From the NCBI GenBank assembly GCA_003956705.1, contig QZCP01000723.1:1-64000 (forward strand): a stretch of DNA of 64,000 nt, read 5' to 3'. Positions 1 to 13,843 of the stretch are shown one piece after another. A model generated the notes under the pieces. It made no database searches. It was not told the origin of the DNA and saw only the letters and a list, made by a program, of their open reading frames with translations. This DNA comes from Brevipalpus yothersi (taxonomy: Eukaryota; Arthropoda; Arachnida; Trombidiformes; Tenuipalpidae). Position 1 is the stretch's first letter. Each line of letters begins with the position of its first letter. The position numbers and the translations under genes are program-made.

Positions 1-63
<63 letters not shown>
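1..63. repeat. (TC)n microsatellite
   Basis: Uninterrupted TC dinucleotide run that begins at the window edge, so its true length is unknown. Confidence 0.98.
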
Positions 64-67
<4 letters not shown>

Positions 68-512
68 CCTTTTTTCTTCTTCCTCATGTCAACCTTGTGT
101 ACCTTGGTGTTTATACAGAATGTGATGATGTGTCTCATCCGCATCTTTATACATGTATTATCATTTTTCTCTCTCTCCCTTTCGTTCATCCATAAAAAAT
201 AATCACACTCAGACTGATGGATTAAATATATATAAATATATGAAAGAAAAAGAAGGCATTTCAATAGGAAGCATTATACACACACACACCATGTAGTGTG
301 TTGTGTTCACTTGCTACTTTCTGTCATCACTTGGAAGTGAATACAATAAATGACTTTTCATCTCTCTCTTTCTGCCTCTCTCACTCTCTTACTATTCAAA
401 TAAGGTGGACACCATCATCTATTGGGACATTAAGTGACTGGATTTGGGACATCCATAAGGTTCTCTCTCTCGACATTATGAATCTATCGATACTGAAATC
501 GAAATGGTAGGT

Positions 513-530
<18 letters not shown>

Positions 531-568
<38 letters not shown>
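531..568. repeat. (GA)n microsatellite
   Basis: Pure GA run of about 19 units preceded by interrupted GATA/GA units from 514. Confidence 0.97.
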
Positions 569-571
<3 letters not shown>

Positions 572-2551
572 CAAGAGGCTCAACTGAATGATACTACTAT
601 CATGGTGATGAGAGAGAGAGAGAGAGAAGATGGTGAAGAAGACGTGGAAGACGATCGAAAGACGCTGAAGATAATCGATTGCGGAAATATTTCTTCGAAA
701 AACTCGAAAACGGAACCGGTTCTCAAAATATTTTGCCTCCGATATTCGGTCACTCAGAACGGGCCATTCTCAACGGGACAGTCCGGAAGAACTCTCTTCA
801 TCATCTTTCTTACTCTCTCCCTTCTCCATCCTCCTTCATCCTCCTCCTCCTCTTCGTCCTTCCTCTAGCATACTCTTCGCCTCATCTTTGATCCATTGAT
901 TCCACAGGATGAGGTTATAATTTTTCATCTCTTATAATGTGATGTTTGAAAGCATTAAATGAGCATTAAAAATATTATCTGAAGGCTCGTAAGACAACTT
1001 GTCATGCATATATACATGTAAATGGGTGGAGAATTTTTGATAACAAAATTTTTTCATCATCAAGTTTCATCATTAATGAGGCGAAGAATGTTGATAAAAC
1101 TTTCAGTTGAGCTGTGTATATGTACTCTTGAAAGATGTTCTCATCTTTAGAAAGTTTTGGAGCTAATTTTGATCAAGATCAATTTACAAGGATTTCTCGG
1201 CTAATTATTGCGAAATATTTCACTGAACTTCCCTTTCTTTTAATCATGTAAATCAGATTGATACGAAAAGAATGAAGTTTAAACGTAAATTAGATGAAAT
1301 TTTGTGTACACTCAAGATAAGAACTTGAGCACGTAAAAATTTCAAAAATTTTGCATGCTCACATGCCTCAGCTAAACAATAAAATAAGAAATTCATCATG
1401 ATCATGAACGTTGGTCTTTAGCATTAAATCTCAAGCTCAAGTTCGAGAATTTTTTATCGCTAGAATAAAGTTTCTCAGCCAATATGATGTGTGATTATTC
1501 TCTCATATTCTATGCAATGTTATGGGATGAACTTTTTCAGATAATATTTTTCCAGGAGTTTACGAGCTGTTTAGTAACGATGAGTTAATACATAGTGATG
1601 AGCGAAAGTGATTCTCTAGCATCCATCTAAGAACCTGAAACGTTAGCAATTTTGGGCGCAAGTTGATTCGGGTTTTTCTGGCTTTATGTTATGCTTAGAT
1701 ATATATTTAAGATATATAGTTGAGAGAGAGAGACGAAAGAAAAATCTTGAAAGGAATAAAAAACTTGTCGCTCCTGATCTTGATGTCGACTTAGTTTGAT
1801 GGTCATCGATACATGTAATACAATTTTTATATATATCAGCTTGTAGGCATGGAGAGAGAGAGATAAGAAAGCAGAATTTTTCATCCCATCTTATGAACTT
1901 TGATCGAAGGTAAACTAGTGGATCGAAGAAGAAGAAAAAGAAAAGTAGCGAAGAGAGAAAATTCTGACCACTCATCAAAATCTCAACTAGATTAATTATC
2001 AAAATATGGATTGAGAGGGTGCCAGCATGGACATAATCATAATCATATGGGCTCTGGAGGCTGAGAATTCATCTCTCTCTCTCTCTTGTGATACCTTATA
2101 GCATAACAGTAATAGCAAAAACAAAAACAAAGTCTCAAATGATGGCAGAATATATTGCTTTCTAGCCTGATTAAATGTATGGCCTGGAGGATATATAATT
2201 CTTTTTCATATTCCAGGGTTACAGATGGAAGGAATTTTCATTGGGTTCGTTTTCTCTCTCTCTCTCTTTCTCTCCTTGTCCACCCACCCAAAGTATCAAT
2301 ATTCTGTAGGATGTTCAAAAGATATATAAGTATCATCATCAAAATTTGCAACACCAGAAGATTGAGGCAAACTGGATAAACAATCATAATTTCCAATCAA
2401 AGAAAGGAAAATAAGCAAATAAAATAGGATCATGGAATCCATAAACGTAAAGTTTGAGCGAAAATTAACGGTATTGTTTTTCTCATAATCTCATACTAAT
2501 TGTTGTTGTTATTGGTTCAAAAGCAATAGAAAATAAAAAGTGACCACTTAC

Positions 2552-3964
2552 TGATGCTTATTGGTCATCATTTTTTTCCATCCAAGTGGTGAAGATTCAT
2601 CCAAACGCCAATGTACCAGATCAGCATTCACTTCGGCGAACACAAACGGTGCATCATATGCCAAACCGATTTCACCACGTCTCACAGCTTCCACAGATGC
2701 TGGACCTGTCCGATACAAACCTTCACTGGTTTCCTGTGGGGTGGCATCGATAACTTGCCACCCACCGTAGCCGGCCGGAAGATCAGGACGTGTCATCCAC
2801 ACATCAGTCCATACATGGAAATTCCAAATTGAATCAGCGTTAACATCACTAATTGGTTGACCTTTGGCATCAAAAAATTTGTCCACAGTTAAACTGTCAT
2901 CTGTGTCATGGGCGGACACAAAATTGGTCACTGTTCGAGCGGCAATACCCAGAGCACGGGCCACAGTGGTTGTCACACCGGCAAATACCCAACACTGTCC
3001 AAATTTAACTGGCTCACCATTGGTGGCCAAATATTGTTCCAATATTGGTGCACTTCCTGTCCAACTCCATGGTGGTGTACCGGATTTATAATCACCTGAC
3101 CAATTACCCACCAAAAGGCCATTGTCATCGTGACTATTGACCTGTTGGGAAAACCCATGAATTTAAAGCAAATGGAATTTGTCGAATATTTTCACTTACC
3201 ATTTGAGCAATTGCTCGGACTACTTTGATTGGATTACCTCTAGCAGCATAATCAAGTCGCGTTCGACTCATCATGAACATTATGGCTGGTAACACATCTC
3301 TATTAAATTGTCCATAAATCCATTGTCTACCTTTTGGCTGATTGTAGGAGCCAATATATATTTTGCCGATATCTTGCAGGATGAATTCCTGACGATAATC
3401 TTCTCGTTCCAAAAAAACTGGATCAAGTTTAGACCATGGATTGAAAAGAATGAATATACTTTCACGAACACTATATGATCGAATATTTCGTGAACCTTGT
3501 TGCTTAGTGGACACTCGTAAATTCCAATTGGACACGGCAACATTGGGAGGCACATAAACTTCTGTTAATAGAACATTCTCTTGAACGGACAAAATTTTGG
3601 CCCTCCACTTATTGATATCTTTTATTTCGGGAGGATTAAGTGTGACCGGTAGGTAAATTAAGGTTCCCTTGCCCAATTGTGGCCGTGGACCATACATAAA
3701 TTCTAAACGTATTTTATCCACTGGCGGCTTGTATGGCTTAACAAGAGCAATTGACATCTTGAAAGATGCACCTCGACGAACAATCAGTGGTGGCCGACGG
3801 TCATCAAGAAGCTCATATTTGATTGTAAAATGGGATTTAGCATTCTGGCGTGCCAATAAGTCGACAAAATACACTTCATTGGGTGCTGGGCCGATTGATT
3901 GACTTTTGGCTACATTTAAAAACAAAAATGTACACACTAATGTGAACACTAATTTAGTGAACAT
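2552..3964 (-). CDS. Transglutaminase (secreted form), 5' part
   Basis: Encodes the N-terminal beta-sandwich and most of the catalytic core of a protein-glutamine gamma-glutamyltransferase, which cross-links glutamine and lysine side chains. Exon 1 is 3,200-3,964 (255 codons). A 58-nt phase-0 intron (GTAAGT..CAACAG) leads to exon 2 at 2,552-3,141, which ends in a GTAAGT donor, so the C-terminal barrels lie on exons outside the window. The catalytic triad is visible: Cys about residue 305 in FGQCWVFAG, His about 364 in WNFHVWTDVWM, Asp about 387 in WQVIDATPQE. The chosen start gives a hydrophobic leader (MFTKLVFTLVCTFLFLNVAKS) that looks like a signal peptide; an in-frame ATG 31 codons upstream (4,057) would bury it. 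The nearest animal relatives are annulin/hemocyte-type enzymes, with clotting or cuticle roles known from other arthropods. The family call is firm; the secretion route is inferred. Confidence 0.93.
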
Positions 3965-5059
3965 TATTATCGCTGGTCTGTGGGTGGTGATCGGCGAGTA
4001 GGAGTGAATATTGATTGTGGTAGATGCAGTATGGAACTTCATGTTCAAAGAGATCATTACAAATCACAGCAAAAGTGAAACAAAAAGAGAAAAATTAATT
4101 AATTGTAAGGAAGAGAAGAAGAGATGATGAAGAAGAAGAGGAAAAGATTATGTAAAATGATGATAATCTTTTTTTTGTCCGGAAAAGTTCAAGAGTCAAT
4201 AATGTTACACTATCGAAGAATTCTAAGTGAGGAAGATAGAGAGGGAGGGAAAGAAATAGATAGATAATAACTATCAAAACCACAGATAACTTGAAGACAT
4301 TCAACGATTAATATGTACTTGATGAATCACAATTACGAGGCTGATGATGAAGATTTTCGATGAAAAGTTCTGAGCAGATAATACAAAAAAAAAGTTTTTT
4401 CCGGTGATTATCACACGCACACACGTATCACTGATGAATTGATGGATTGAATAATCAACAATTAGGTATTATTATTGTATTGATTGAAAATTCGATGTTC
4501 ACACAGAGATATACACTTAATCAGATATTGGACGGATGTAAGATTTTGGAATCAAGGAATGTTGGCAGCGATGACAAATGTTAAATGAGTGAAAAAAGTA
4601 GAAGGGAAAATGAAAGAGAAAGAGAGAGAAAGAGAGAGGAAAAGGAAAAGAGAGAAAGTAATAAGGAGAAAACAGTATATATATAGTTACTAGTGGCCCA
4701 TGTTGAGGGCCACAGGTCAATGGAAGTATATCGAGTGAGCGGACAAACTTTTCAGGCCACTTCGGCAAAACGGGTTACAATAACGATCCGTTCCCGCGCC
4801 ATTGAAGGGAACTTATGCTCAAATGGCTGAAACTTTTAAAAGGCTTATTGACCAGACTTAAGAAATGAAGAGAGAGAGAAGAGAAGAGAGAAGAAGAGAG
4901 ACAGTCGAGTGAGTAAGTCTCTCTCTCTCTCTCTCTTTCATCCTCTTACCTGGAATTTTTCTTTACTCTCGCTTTCTTGATGAGAGAGAGAGCATCTCTC
5001 TTACCTGACCTCTCTCTCGAAAACTGCTTTCTCTTTCTCTTTAATCTGTCATCTTGCTC

Positions 5060-5061
<2 letters not shown>

Positions 5062-5111
<50 letters not shown>
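5062..5111. repeat. (TC)n microsatellite
   Basis: About 25 TC units, followed by TTTC-type units; lies 63 bp from an oppositely oriented AG run. Confidence 0.97.
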
Positions 5112-5122
<11 letters not shown>

Positions 5123-5172
5123 CTTTCTCTTGCCCACTCACTTTCTCTCTCTATTTCACTTGTTTCTTTCTT

Positions 5173-5174
<2 letters not shown>

Positions 5175-5212
<38 letters not shown>
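5175..5212. repeat. (AG)n microsatellite
   Basis: About 19 AG units, the strand complement of the run at 5,062-5,111, so the two could pair as a hairpin. Confidence 0.97.
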
Positions 5213-5214
<2 letters not shown>

Positions 5215-5410
5215 CTTACTTCCTTTAAGGCGAAGATTTTATCATTATCAGAACATGGTGAAGCAGCGAACATTTCGAAGTGGCGCCTAAAAACATTTTG
5301 GCCTGGCCCGGTGGACTGCGGTGGCGGTGGCTGATCGCCTCCAGCATTGATCTACCTTGAAGTTATCATGAACGTCTTTTGCTGCCTTAAATTCTTACAT
5401 AGTGAGATTA

Positions 5411-5416
<6 letters not shown>

Positions 5417-5466
<50 letters not shown>
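5417..5466. repeat. (GA)n microsatellite
   Basis: About 25 GA units without interruption. Confidence 0.97.
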
Positions 5467-5468
<2 letters not shown>

Positions 5469-7287
5469 AAGAATGAGAGAAAATAAAGTAGAAAATTGGT
5501 ATTCTTCCTCATATTTTTTCACAAAGACACATCTTCTTTGAGGGAAAGAAGGCATTTGAATTTAACTTGTTGAAACTTTTCGAAGTTTTTGAGAGTTTTT
5601 GTCCTATGCAATGAGATGGTCAGAACCATATCGAGATTGGTGATGCTCCCAGGTCGATGGCACTTCACTGAGAGAGGCCGATAGACCAGAGAGACCAGAG
5701 TGTATACCTATGGGATCGATGAACTGAAATGTTGGTATTAATTCATCTCCACTGAATTTTCTGGCCATCGGCCTGAGGGGTTATTGAAATCAGAAAGAGA
5801 AGAGAACGTTTACATGCAAAATCGGAGCAAACATTTTCTTGGAAAAGAGAGAGAGAGAGAGAGAGAAAGAAAGATGAAGGGCCTACATTCTGAGAGTTGT
5901 AATAATCTTTGATAATATCACTCATGGTCTGGTTTGATGAACTCGTAAGCTGTATTAAAGAGAGAAAATTTTTTGTTATACAGATTGACTGAGTTGTTTA
6001 ACCCTGGTAACATATAATGAAGTTTCACGATATTTTCATCATGATTATTCCTGTAAGGAACACTATTACATTGTTTATTACGCAATTTTATCTGATATAC
6101 ATATACCTCTTACCTTTCGAGAATGGTAACTTTGAAAGAATTTTCTCTCTCAGATTATCTGCCTATCCTATTAATTGAGGAGCCACGATCCAGACAAAAG
6201 AATCAATTAGATAGTCAAAAATCTCTATGATAATCATACAAGATTGTTACATGAATATTAATGAGCAGAGGGATTTCACGAAGTAACATCGGCCGTTGAC
6301 AGGTTATCGCCGATAGGCCAATGCTTTCTTATATTTCTCTTTCTCTTCCATAATTCTGAAATGAAAAATTTTTCTTCAGCAAAATAGTTATCGTACCAGC
6401 ATCAACTAACAAGCTACACAAGATAAATGAACTTTGTTAGAGAGAGAGAAATTTTTTTCTCTCTCTTCATTGAGCTTAGAGCCAAGAAGCCATGAGCTAG
6501 TTAATGAACATTTCACAACTGAGTCCAGCTATTTTCAATGATTTCAATGACCCTCCATGAGCAGAGATTATTGCCATTGGATTGTGGAAAAAAATGGTCA
6601 AGAACCTTTGATAACTTTTTCTAACTAGAAAAACCTTCTACACTTTGTTTGTGAATTCTCAAGCACGGTCATCACTGATAATCATCTTCATACGCTTTAT
6701 TGCTCTAAACTGTCATAATTAAGATGACAATCTTTCAGATCTCATCATGTGTTTCTACATGATGATGGCAGAAGAACACATTCGCATCGATAGTGATAAA
6801 ATGTCAATTGGAATCCGGTTTGCATAAGCTTCCGTGATTAACGGCCCCACTTCATTTCATCTATGGAAAGATTTCTTGACATGCCAGCAATTTTGACCGT
6901 AGAAATTATCACTGATATTTCCGATCAATGATCATGAAGCACACCAATCATCATATACTTCGATTTCCTTCTCCATCAAGCTTCCAGGATCATCATGAAA
7001 ACATCTGTTTCGCACTTTCCAACTCATGACCAAAATATTGTTATTATTTCAACTTTTTCCGTTCATATACTGTGTAAGAAAATGTTGAGATTTTTATTTG
7101 ATTTCAAGAGCAGAAATTTTCTATTAAAGGAAACGAAGGGGCTATGAAGCATTTCGTTCGTCATCCAATCGCATTTCCACTTTGGATTCATATCATCATA
7201 AACCCACATCAAGCCTCGAAAAAAATGCTAGCATTCCAGAAGGAGAAGAAGATGTTGATGCAACTTATTTTTGAAGCCACAGCAAGT

Positions 7288-7292
<5 letters not shown>

Positions 7293-7332
<40 letters not shown>
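7293..7332. repeat. (GA)n microsatellite
   Basis: About 20 pure GA units. Confidence 0.96.
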
Positions 7333-7335
<3 letters not shown>

Positions 7336-8084
7336 TGGAAGGAAAAAAACGTTTTAAGGCTGATCGATGATCAGATATCGATAAAACTCACAAAGTGTGA
7401 AAAGTTATTCCCTTAAAGCAAATCCAGAAGGACACACACGCCAAGGTGATGATGGTCAGCGGTGTACAAATCTTGTATATATATATGCCAAAAGCCATAA
7501 TTACACACACCTGTAATAATTCTCATTTAAAGCCCTTTAGAATACAAACATACATACAGGTAAGACAAACGGTGAGAGAGAGGAAGAAGGGATCTTTTGT
7601 TTCAGACGTCCATGGATTTTCCACCGAATAGATGGGCATCTCGAAAGCTGCTAGTTGTAAATCCATCATTCCATGAACGGCCTACTTGTCAGCTTAACAA
7701 TATGCAATAATCCCTATGGAAACCTATTATATGGTGTCCACAAAGTGATTCCATGGGATTGAAAGAGAGGGGATGGTTTGTTCAGCAACTTGTGGCTATT
7801 TGAGTGAGATAGTGAGTGAAAAAAATATCAGATATTCCATGCTGATGACGGTAGAAACCCATTCAATACATGAGATGCTGGCTTGTGAATTTTGTTTGGG
7901 AATATTTGTGTGTGTGTGAGAGAGAGAGAAAAATTTAACTTACGCATTTTCGGTGGGAAACCGTGTGTGAGTAGGATTGGAATCGCCTCCAAATTTTTAT
8001 TAAAAATCTGTGTAAATGTACCTTCTTATCTAGCAGTTACCTTTTTTAAATTGGATTTTTTTCTTATATCCGTCAGTCTCGCAT

Positions 8085-8086
<2 letters not shown>

Positions 8087-8135
<49 letters not shown>
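8087..8135. repeat. (AG)n microsatellite
   Basis: About 24 pure AG units, followed directly by an ATT-rich stretch. Confidence 0.97.
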
Positions 8136-8138
<3 letters not shown>

Positions 8139-9122
8139 ATTATCATTATTATTAGTATTCTTGGTGTTGAAAATTTTGAATCAAGAGGATCATATTTACT
8201 TTGCGATCCATAAAGCCAGCATCCAATGATGATGATCGCTCATCATTGGATTTGTCAGCTCAATGAAACGATAGATGATTATTCGCTTTTATGATTCGTT
8301 TTTCATAGCATTTTTTTCGTTCAACGTTTAATCTCTTTTCCATGATCAGATGAGCACATTCAACCACACACATACACATACATGGAACTCACTCACACAC
8401 AAAAAGTAATCAACAGGAATCCCTTTTGATCCAAAGCTCATGTTCCCATGTGGAGCCCACACAATCGCTTTAATTTTTTTCTTCATCAAAGTATGGAAAG
8501 GCCATGAAGTTAATCATGGCGATCATTCTGTGTGTGTTCAGTCACTTGATCATGTCTTTAAATATTGTTAGAACTTTTTACCTATCAACTTCTATCTTTC
8601 TCTCTTTCGTTGGCATCAGATTACTATTAGACTTAATCATGTTGATCATCATGGAATCGAGTAGTTATGATTTGAAAAATAAATCAGAATGCATTTTGGC
8701 AACTTATCCAAATGATTATTCATCTGAAACCATGAGTATTCAATAATGTGGAGGAAGCTAATAGACGATAGGTTTTCCGGTGCTCAGTCAATACGATTAA
8801 CTGTATATTGAAGTTCTCAGAATATAACAAAGTTGACCACTGTATTGTTAACAATTGAATTCACTTTCAAGTAAAAGGTATCTCTTGGAAACGAAGAAAA
8901 ATTTTCTCTTCGAACTTCTTGTTTTCTTCCCTCATCAATTTCATCTCAAAATCACCGGAAGCTGTCTTCATTTTGATCTATCAAATAAGATGGAGAGAGA
9001 AAGAATGAGAGAGTTCACTCATATTTATATAAACATATAAGTATTGATGAAAAGTTTGAATCAAAAACAAGAAATTCGTTATCATTTGCATCAAACAAAA
9101 TTTTTTACTCAAACGAATACTC

Positions 9123-9126
<4 letters not shown>

Positions 9127-9185
<59 letters not shown>
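9127..9185. repeat. (TC)n microsatellite
   Basis: About 29 pure TC units; an equally long GA run lies 146 bp downstream. Confidence 0.97.
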
Positions 9186-9188
<3 letters not shown>

Positions 9189-9327
9189 GGTCTGTTGAAA
9201 ATTAATTTCATGCCGAGAAAAGATGAGAGAGGAAGAAAGAGAAAGTGGATCCAGTTGAGATGAACAATTCTTTTTTCTCTTCCTCCTCTCTTCATCAATG
9301 ATAGAGAGCTGATGAGACTGATGAGGC

Positions 9328-9331
<4 letters not shown>

Positions 9332-9394
<63 letters not shown>
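9332..9394. repeat. (GA)n microsatellite
   Basis: About 31 pure GA units, inverted relative to 9,127-9,185. Confidence 0.97.
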
Positions 9395-9397
<3 letters not shown>

Positions 9398-9693
9398 TCT
9401 GACAAGTGGCCGTTGAGTATTGACTTGACCGCAACCATTTACGCCATGCTGATAGCCCGAAGGAAGCTTCGATAAAAGGTGCTGATATTGGCCAGCTCAA
9501 TCCAGTGCCAATACTATATGTTAGGCATGTGTATGTGTGTATTTGGATGCGTTCACCCTATCACTTAGCAATCTATCGATGAACTGATTGGATCCGGTAG
9601 AATTGAAGAATAAGAATATCTCAGAAGAGAGAGAAAAAAAATAATAAGTTTTGCAAATCTTGCTGATTCCAGTTAGATAATGATAAGCTGCAT

Positions 9694-9694
<1 letters not shown>

Positions 9695-9745
<51 letters not shown>
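9695..9745. repeat. (CT)n microsatellite
   Basis: About 25 pure CT units. Confidence 0.97.
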
Positions 9746-9747
<2 letters not shown>

Positions 9748-12067
9748 ATAGCTCTCTATTCCAACAATTTTCGCCACTTTCGCTTTCATTATAATTGTAC
9801 AATTTTCGAAAACATATACACACACTTGCTCCAGGCCAACCATAGACATTGTTCATGGGAATATCATCATATCATGCTGAAACTATTAGGTATTCCAGTG
9901 GTGAGGAGGCTAGAGCATACAACGTCATTGTTGAAGTTGTAAACTAACTCTCCTGATATCGACTTGATTTGATGATTTTTTTACTGTTCTTCTTCTTCTT
10001 CTGTCTCTACTACTAATAGTGATGATCAAAAAGCCACTTTCTCTATGGTATAAGATGAGCTGAAGAAGCTACAAACTGACTGACGAGCCATTGTCAAATG
10101 ACAACAAGCTTGATTCAGTTGCTTTAAAGGCTGTTTTGCATAGAATGATGGAAGTCCATGCAAGTTGTCTAGTCGATTATGTGGTTAAGACTGAGAGAAA
10201 GAGAGAGAGAAAATATTATCCACTCGTCAGAATTAAACAATCAAATGGTCAGCAAGAGAGCGAATGAAACTTTTCTGCCTTCCAGCTCATGGATTGTGCG
10301 AATTTGATTCTCTTTGGGAAAAACCCCTTCAAGCCCTTTTTCCGATGGAAAAAAATCTGTGTGATAAAAGCAAAAAACCTGATGAACAGATCTCTGGCGT
10401 AATATAGCCCCATGAAATGAAGCCCAGAAACAGAGGGAAAGGAAGAGAGAGAGAGAGAGGCCAAAAGATTAGTTAAGCTTTTCTTCCTTCATTATTAATG
10501 GACAAAATTCTTGCAAAATTTGACTGCAATCAATGGTAATACCATTGACTTTTCACGATCTATTTCAACTATTAGATCGTGGAGCTTACAAAATCGAATT
10601 ATTTTTTGCTACTACTAAGCCTAGCCAATCAATGCGATTGATTTTGGGAAAGTTGTAGTGTATGAGTCAAAAATTACACTTCGACCCGATAATTTGGATC
10701 TCAAATCATGGAAAGCCCTTTGCTAAAATGAATATTCACTCCCCTAATAGGGCTGATCGTAAAATGAACCGGAATTAAGGAATCCAAAATATTCTTCTCT
10801 CTTCTTTTGCTCACCCTATTTTTGACCACAAATTGGAATTGAATACAATATTCTTGAAACTTTCATCTTCAATCGACTAAATTATCTCGCCTTCACATCT
10901 GATGACTACTATTGTCCACATTTATTGATCCTTGGCAGTCATCTCTCTTGATAAAACCTTATATATGTATATATCGGGCAACCTGTTGTATCAGTCAAAA
11001 TACAATCAACATAATCGCCTTACCCTGTTGTTCTGCTAATCAAAAATTGAAATAAGCTGTATTATCTTCATCAACTTTCGTTTTCCGAAATATACCTCAT
11101 CTTCATCTCAATCAACGCCAAAAATTCGATAATTCTACATCTCAAGCTACACATCGATTTTCAAATTCGTTTTCAGAATAGTTTCATCTTGATCAACACC
11201 ATAATTTGGATTCTTTTTCTCTCCCTTCATGATGCAATGAAGGCTTAATTTTGGATCAATTTTGAATGGAAAAAATGTCATGAGTTGATGGACTGAAAAA
11301 TACTTGAAAAATTTCCATGAAAAATTGGGAACAACATGCCAACAAGATTCAATATTTACACTGATTCATTATGTGATCAATGCTTTTCAAATTTTTCTCT
11401 CCTATTAGGGGAATCTTTCGACATTCATCCGAAGCAGAACTGATTTCAAAAAACAAAAAATTAGCTAGAATATATCCTAAGTTAAACCTTGAAATCAATG
11501 TTTTGATCTTGATTCAACTAATCAGCTTGTAAGTGCCTGAATAACAATTGTTAAGTTCTGATTGGTGACGATAGATTCAATTTAGGAGTTGAAGACACCA
11601 ATATTTTCAAATTGATAAGCATTCTGCATCAACTTTTGAACAGAAAAAGTCGAGCCATTCATCATTTTCACTGAGACTTCAACATTCCTATTTGATATCT
11701 TACGAGCTAGAATTTTGTCCTCAAAAAGCTTTGCATGGTTGAAAAAATCCATCTCAATTATCCAATTAATTTCACTAAGAATCCATGAAATTCATTGGCT
11801 AAGAAGAATTCATGTTCCAATTAGTGAAATAAAATAATAATAATAATAAAAATAATCAATAAGCAATCATTATTGGACTGTTGTCAATCTTTTCTTACTC
11901 CTCCAGTTAATTGATTGATTCTTCTCAGAAAATTCAATCTATACAAACTTATATCACGTTAGACACCATGAACCTTCAAAATTCATTTGCCATAGAGCTT
12001 GCTCGATGCATATATAAAATTTTATGCAGTTCTCCATGAAAATATCCACATTGATTATATGTGATGA

Positions 12068-12069
<2 letters not shown>

Positions 12070-12124
<55 letters not shown>
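12070..12124. repeat. (TC)n microsatellite
   Basis: About 27 pure TC units. Confidence 0.97.
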
Positions 12125-12125
<1 letters not shown>

Positions 12126-12674
12126 ACTTTTTCCACTTATGAGATCATCATGACACAACAGTAGCTCAAACGGTAAGTTCGATCGGCCTTCTAATGCTCT
12201 ATCAACCACAACACTCTAGTGTATTTACTTTGACGCTTCCACACACACATAAGTAGGCCCCCTCGAGAGGTAGGAGGACCATTGATTTTATTCACAATCA
12301 ATCAGCACGAATCAATTCATTCCTGTGTATGATTAAAATTTTTGAGGAAAAAAATGTACCGTCGCTCACATATACACACACCAGCACTAGCATATGCCGC
12401 AATGATTCGTGATCAGCACACGCTTACGAGCGAATATGACGTCCATAGAGAGAGAATAAGAAATGAAGAGAGAGCGAAGCTCATAACCACTTTGTCGATA
12501 TTGGAAGAAAAAATGCTAAGAATTTGCTTTGCCGACTAAGGCCACATTCCTGGACGAAAACTTGAACCAAATGAGAGGTGGCTTTCAGCGTTATCAGCTA
12601 TCTGAATTTGAAATCATTCAGCATCCATCAATTGGCCCTGAAATCAGAGCAATCGATAGATGATGGAGAATGAG

Positions 12675-12675
<1 letters not shown>

Positions 12676-12731
<56 letters not shown>
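12676..12731. repeat. (GAAA)n tetranucleotide repeat
   Basis: About 14 GAAA units in a row, a pure purine tract. It is the only long tetranucleotide array seen in the window. Confidence 0.96.
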
Positions 12732-12733
<2 letters not shown>

Positions 12734-13770
12734 GACTGAAGTGAATTATTTTCCGATTGCAATCACATTTGTCTAGATTGGTTTGCATTTATAATTTGCA
12801 CGTGCCACATGTACGCGGAAGGAATTGGAAAAAGTTTTTCCAATTTCTGTTAGTATTACGAGAATTTTGATTGTTTCCAAGCAGATTATGTTAGTACATT
12901 TTTGTTGTTGAGAGAGAAAAGATAATTTCTCTTTTTCTCCAATAATTTTATACTTTTTGGGCATCGAAAGAAAAAAAAAATTCAACAAACTCCATAATTG
13001 TATTGATTTGATTTGAGTTTGTGTTTCAGTGTGTATGTATATATTTAAAAAAAATCACAAGGACATTGTGTGAGCGTCTCAAAACACGTTGACACATCAA
13101 AACATTTGGATTGCCTTCGCCCTCATGATCGTTTATTATTTGTTCGATTTAATATATCGAAAAGAGAGAGAGAAAGCAGAAAATGATCATCTTACCATCT
13201 TATCATTCTAAAATGGGTAGGAAGAAGACGAAGGCAATAAGAAAGAGGAAGATGAATTCAATTCAACTCCCATATCGTGTTTACCATTTCGATTGGATCT
13301 TGAATGGAGAAGAAATCAAGAAACCATCGAAGATGCTTTTTACAACAATAAAAGAAAAATAACAACAATAATGATTACTATATCTCATTGACAGTCCGCC
13401 AATAAATATATATAAATCTGAAACTTTTTACTATAAACATTCCTGTTGCTCACCAATCGCTTCTCTCTCTCTCTCTCTCCTGGATATAAAATCAGAATTG
13501 AATTCTATTAAATCCAATTCGAAACCCTTGATTGGCCTTACACAAATCGCACACTTTGATGGATTCATTTACCTTGCTACTTCCATCCAATCTATCTCTG
13601 GCCGCGTAACGAAGTGACCTCCGTTTAGGTATGCAAACTTTGATCGATTATATGTAGAGCAGTTTCATTTATAATCTTTCTTTTTTTCACTCTCTCTTTT
13701 CAATCACGGAAGTGATATTACAGTATTATGTAGTAGTGGTCAATATTACATGTAAAAGGTAGTGCAAGAT

Positions 13771-13774
<4 letters not shown>

Positions 13775-13840
<66 letters not shown>
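13775..13840. repeat. (AG)n microsatellite
   Basis: About 33 pure AG units, among the longest in the window. Confidence 0.97.

Positions 13841-13843
<3 letters not shown>

Larger units (their letters stand above)
1..2551. other. Non-coding stretch, probably transglutaminase intron
   Basis: No exon is recognisable here on either strand. Because the transglutaminase gene on the minus strand ends at a GTAAGT donor at 2,551, this stretch is most likely part of a long intron whose following exons lie outside the window. It holds a pure TC run at 1-63, a GA run at 531-568, and short GA/TC runs near 609-627 and 2,073-2,090. The short open frames here are built largely on the dinucleotide repeats and show no domain. 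Confidence 0.6.

Noticed and set aside
2561..3099. Plus-strand frames opposite the transglutaminase exons
   Set aside because: They are antisense shadows of a conserved minus-strand gene.
4946..5174. Open frames of Ser-Leu or Arg-Glu repeats over the GA/TC tracts (also at 9,123-9,500, 9,521-9,856, 14,024-14,269)
   Set aside because: They exist only because dinucleotide repeats are open in several frames on both strands; no flanking domain or splice support.
8504..8746. 80-codon frame with a hydrophobic start
   Set aside because: Looks like a possible leader but has no domain, no splice continuation and lies in the repeat-rich desert.
12150..12260. tRNA-like patch (AGTAGCTCAAACGGTAAG)
   Set aside because: A possible D-arm look-alike, but no acceptor, anticodon or T arm can be folded.
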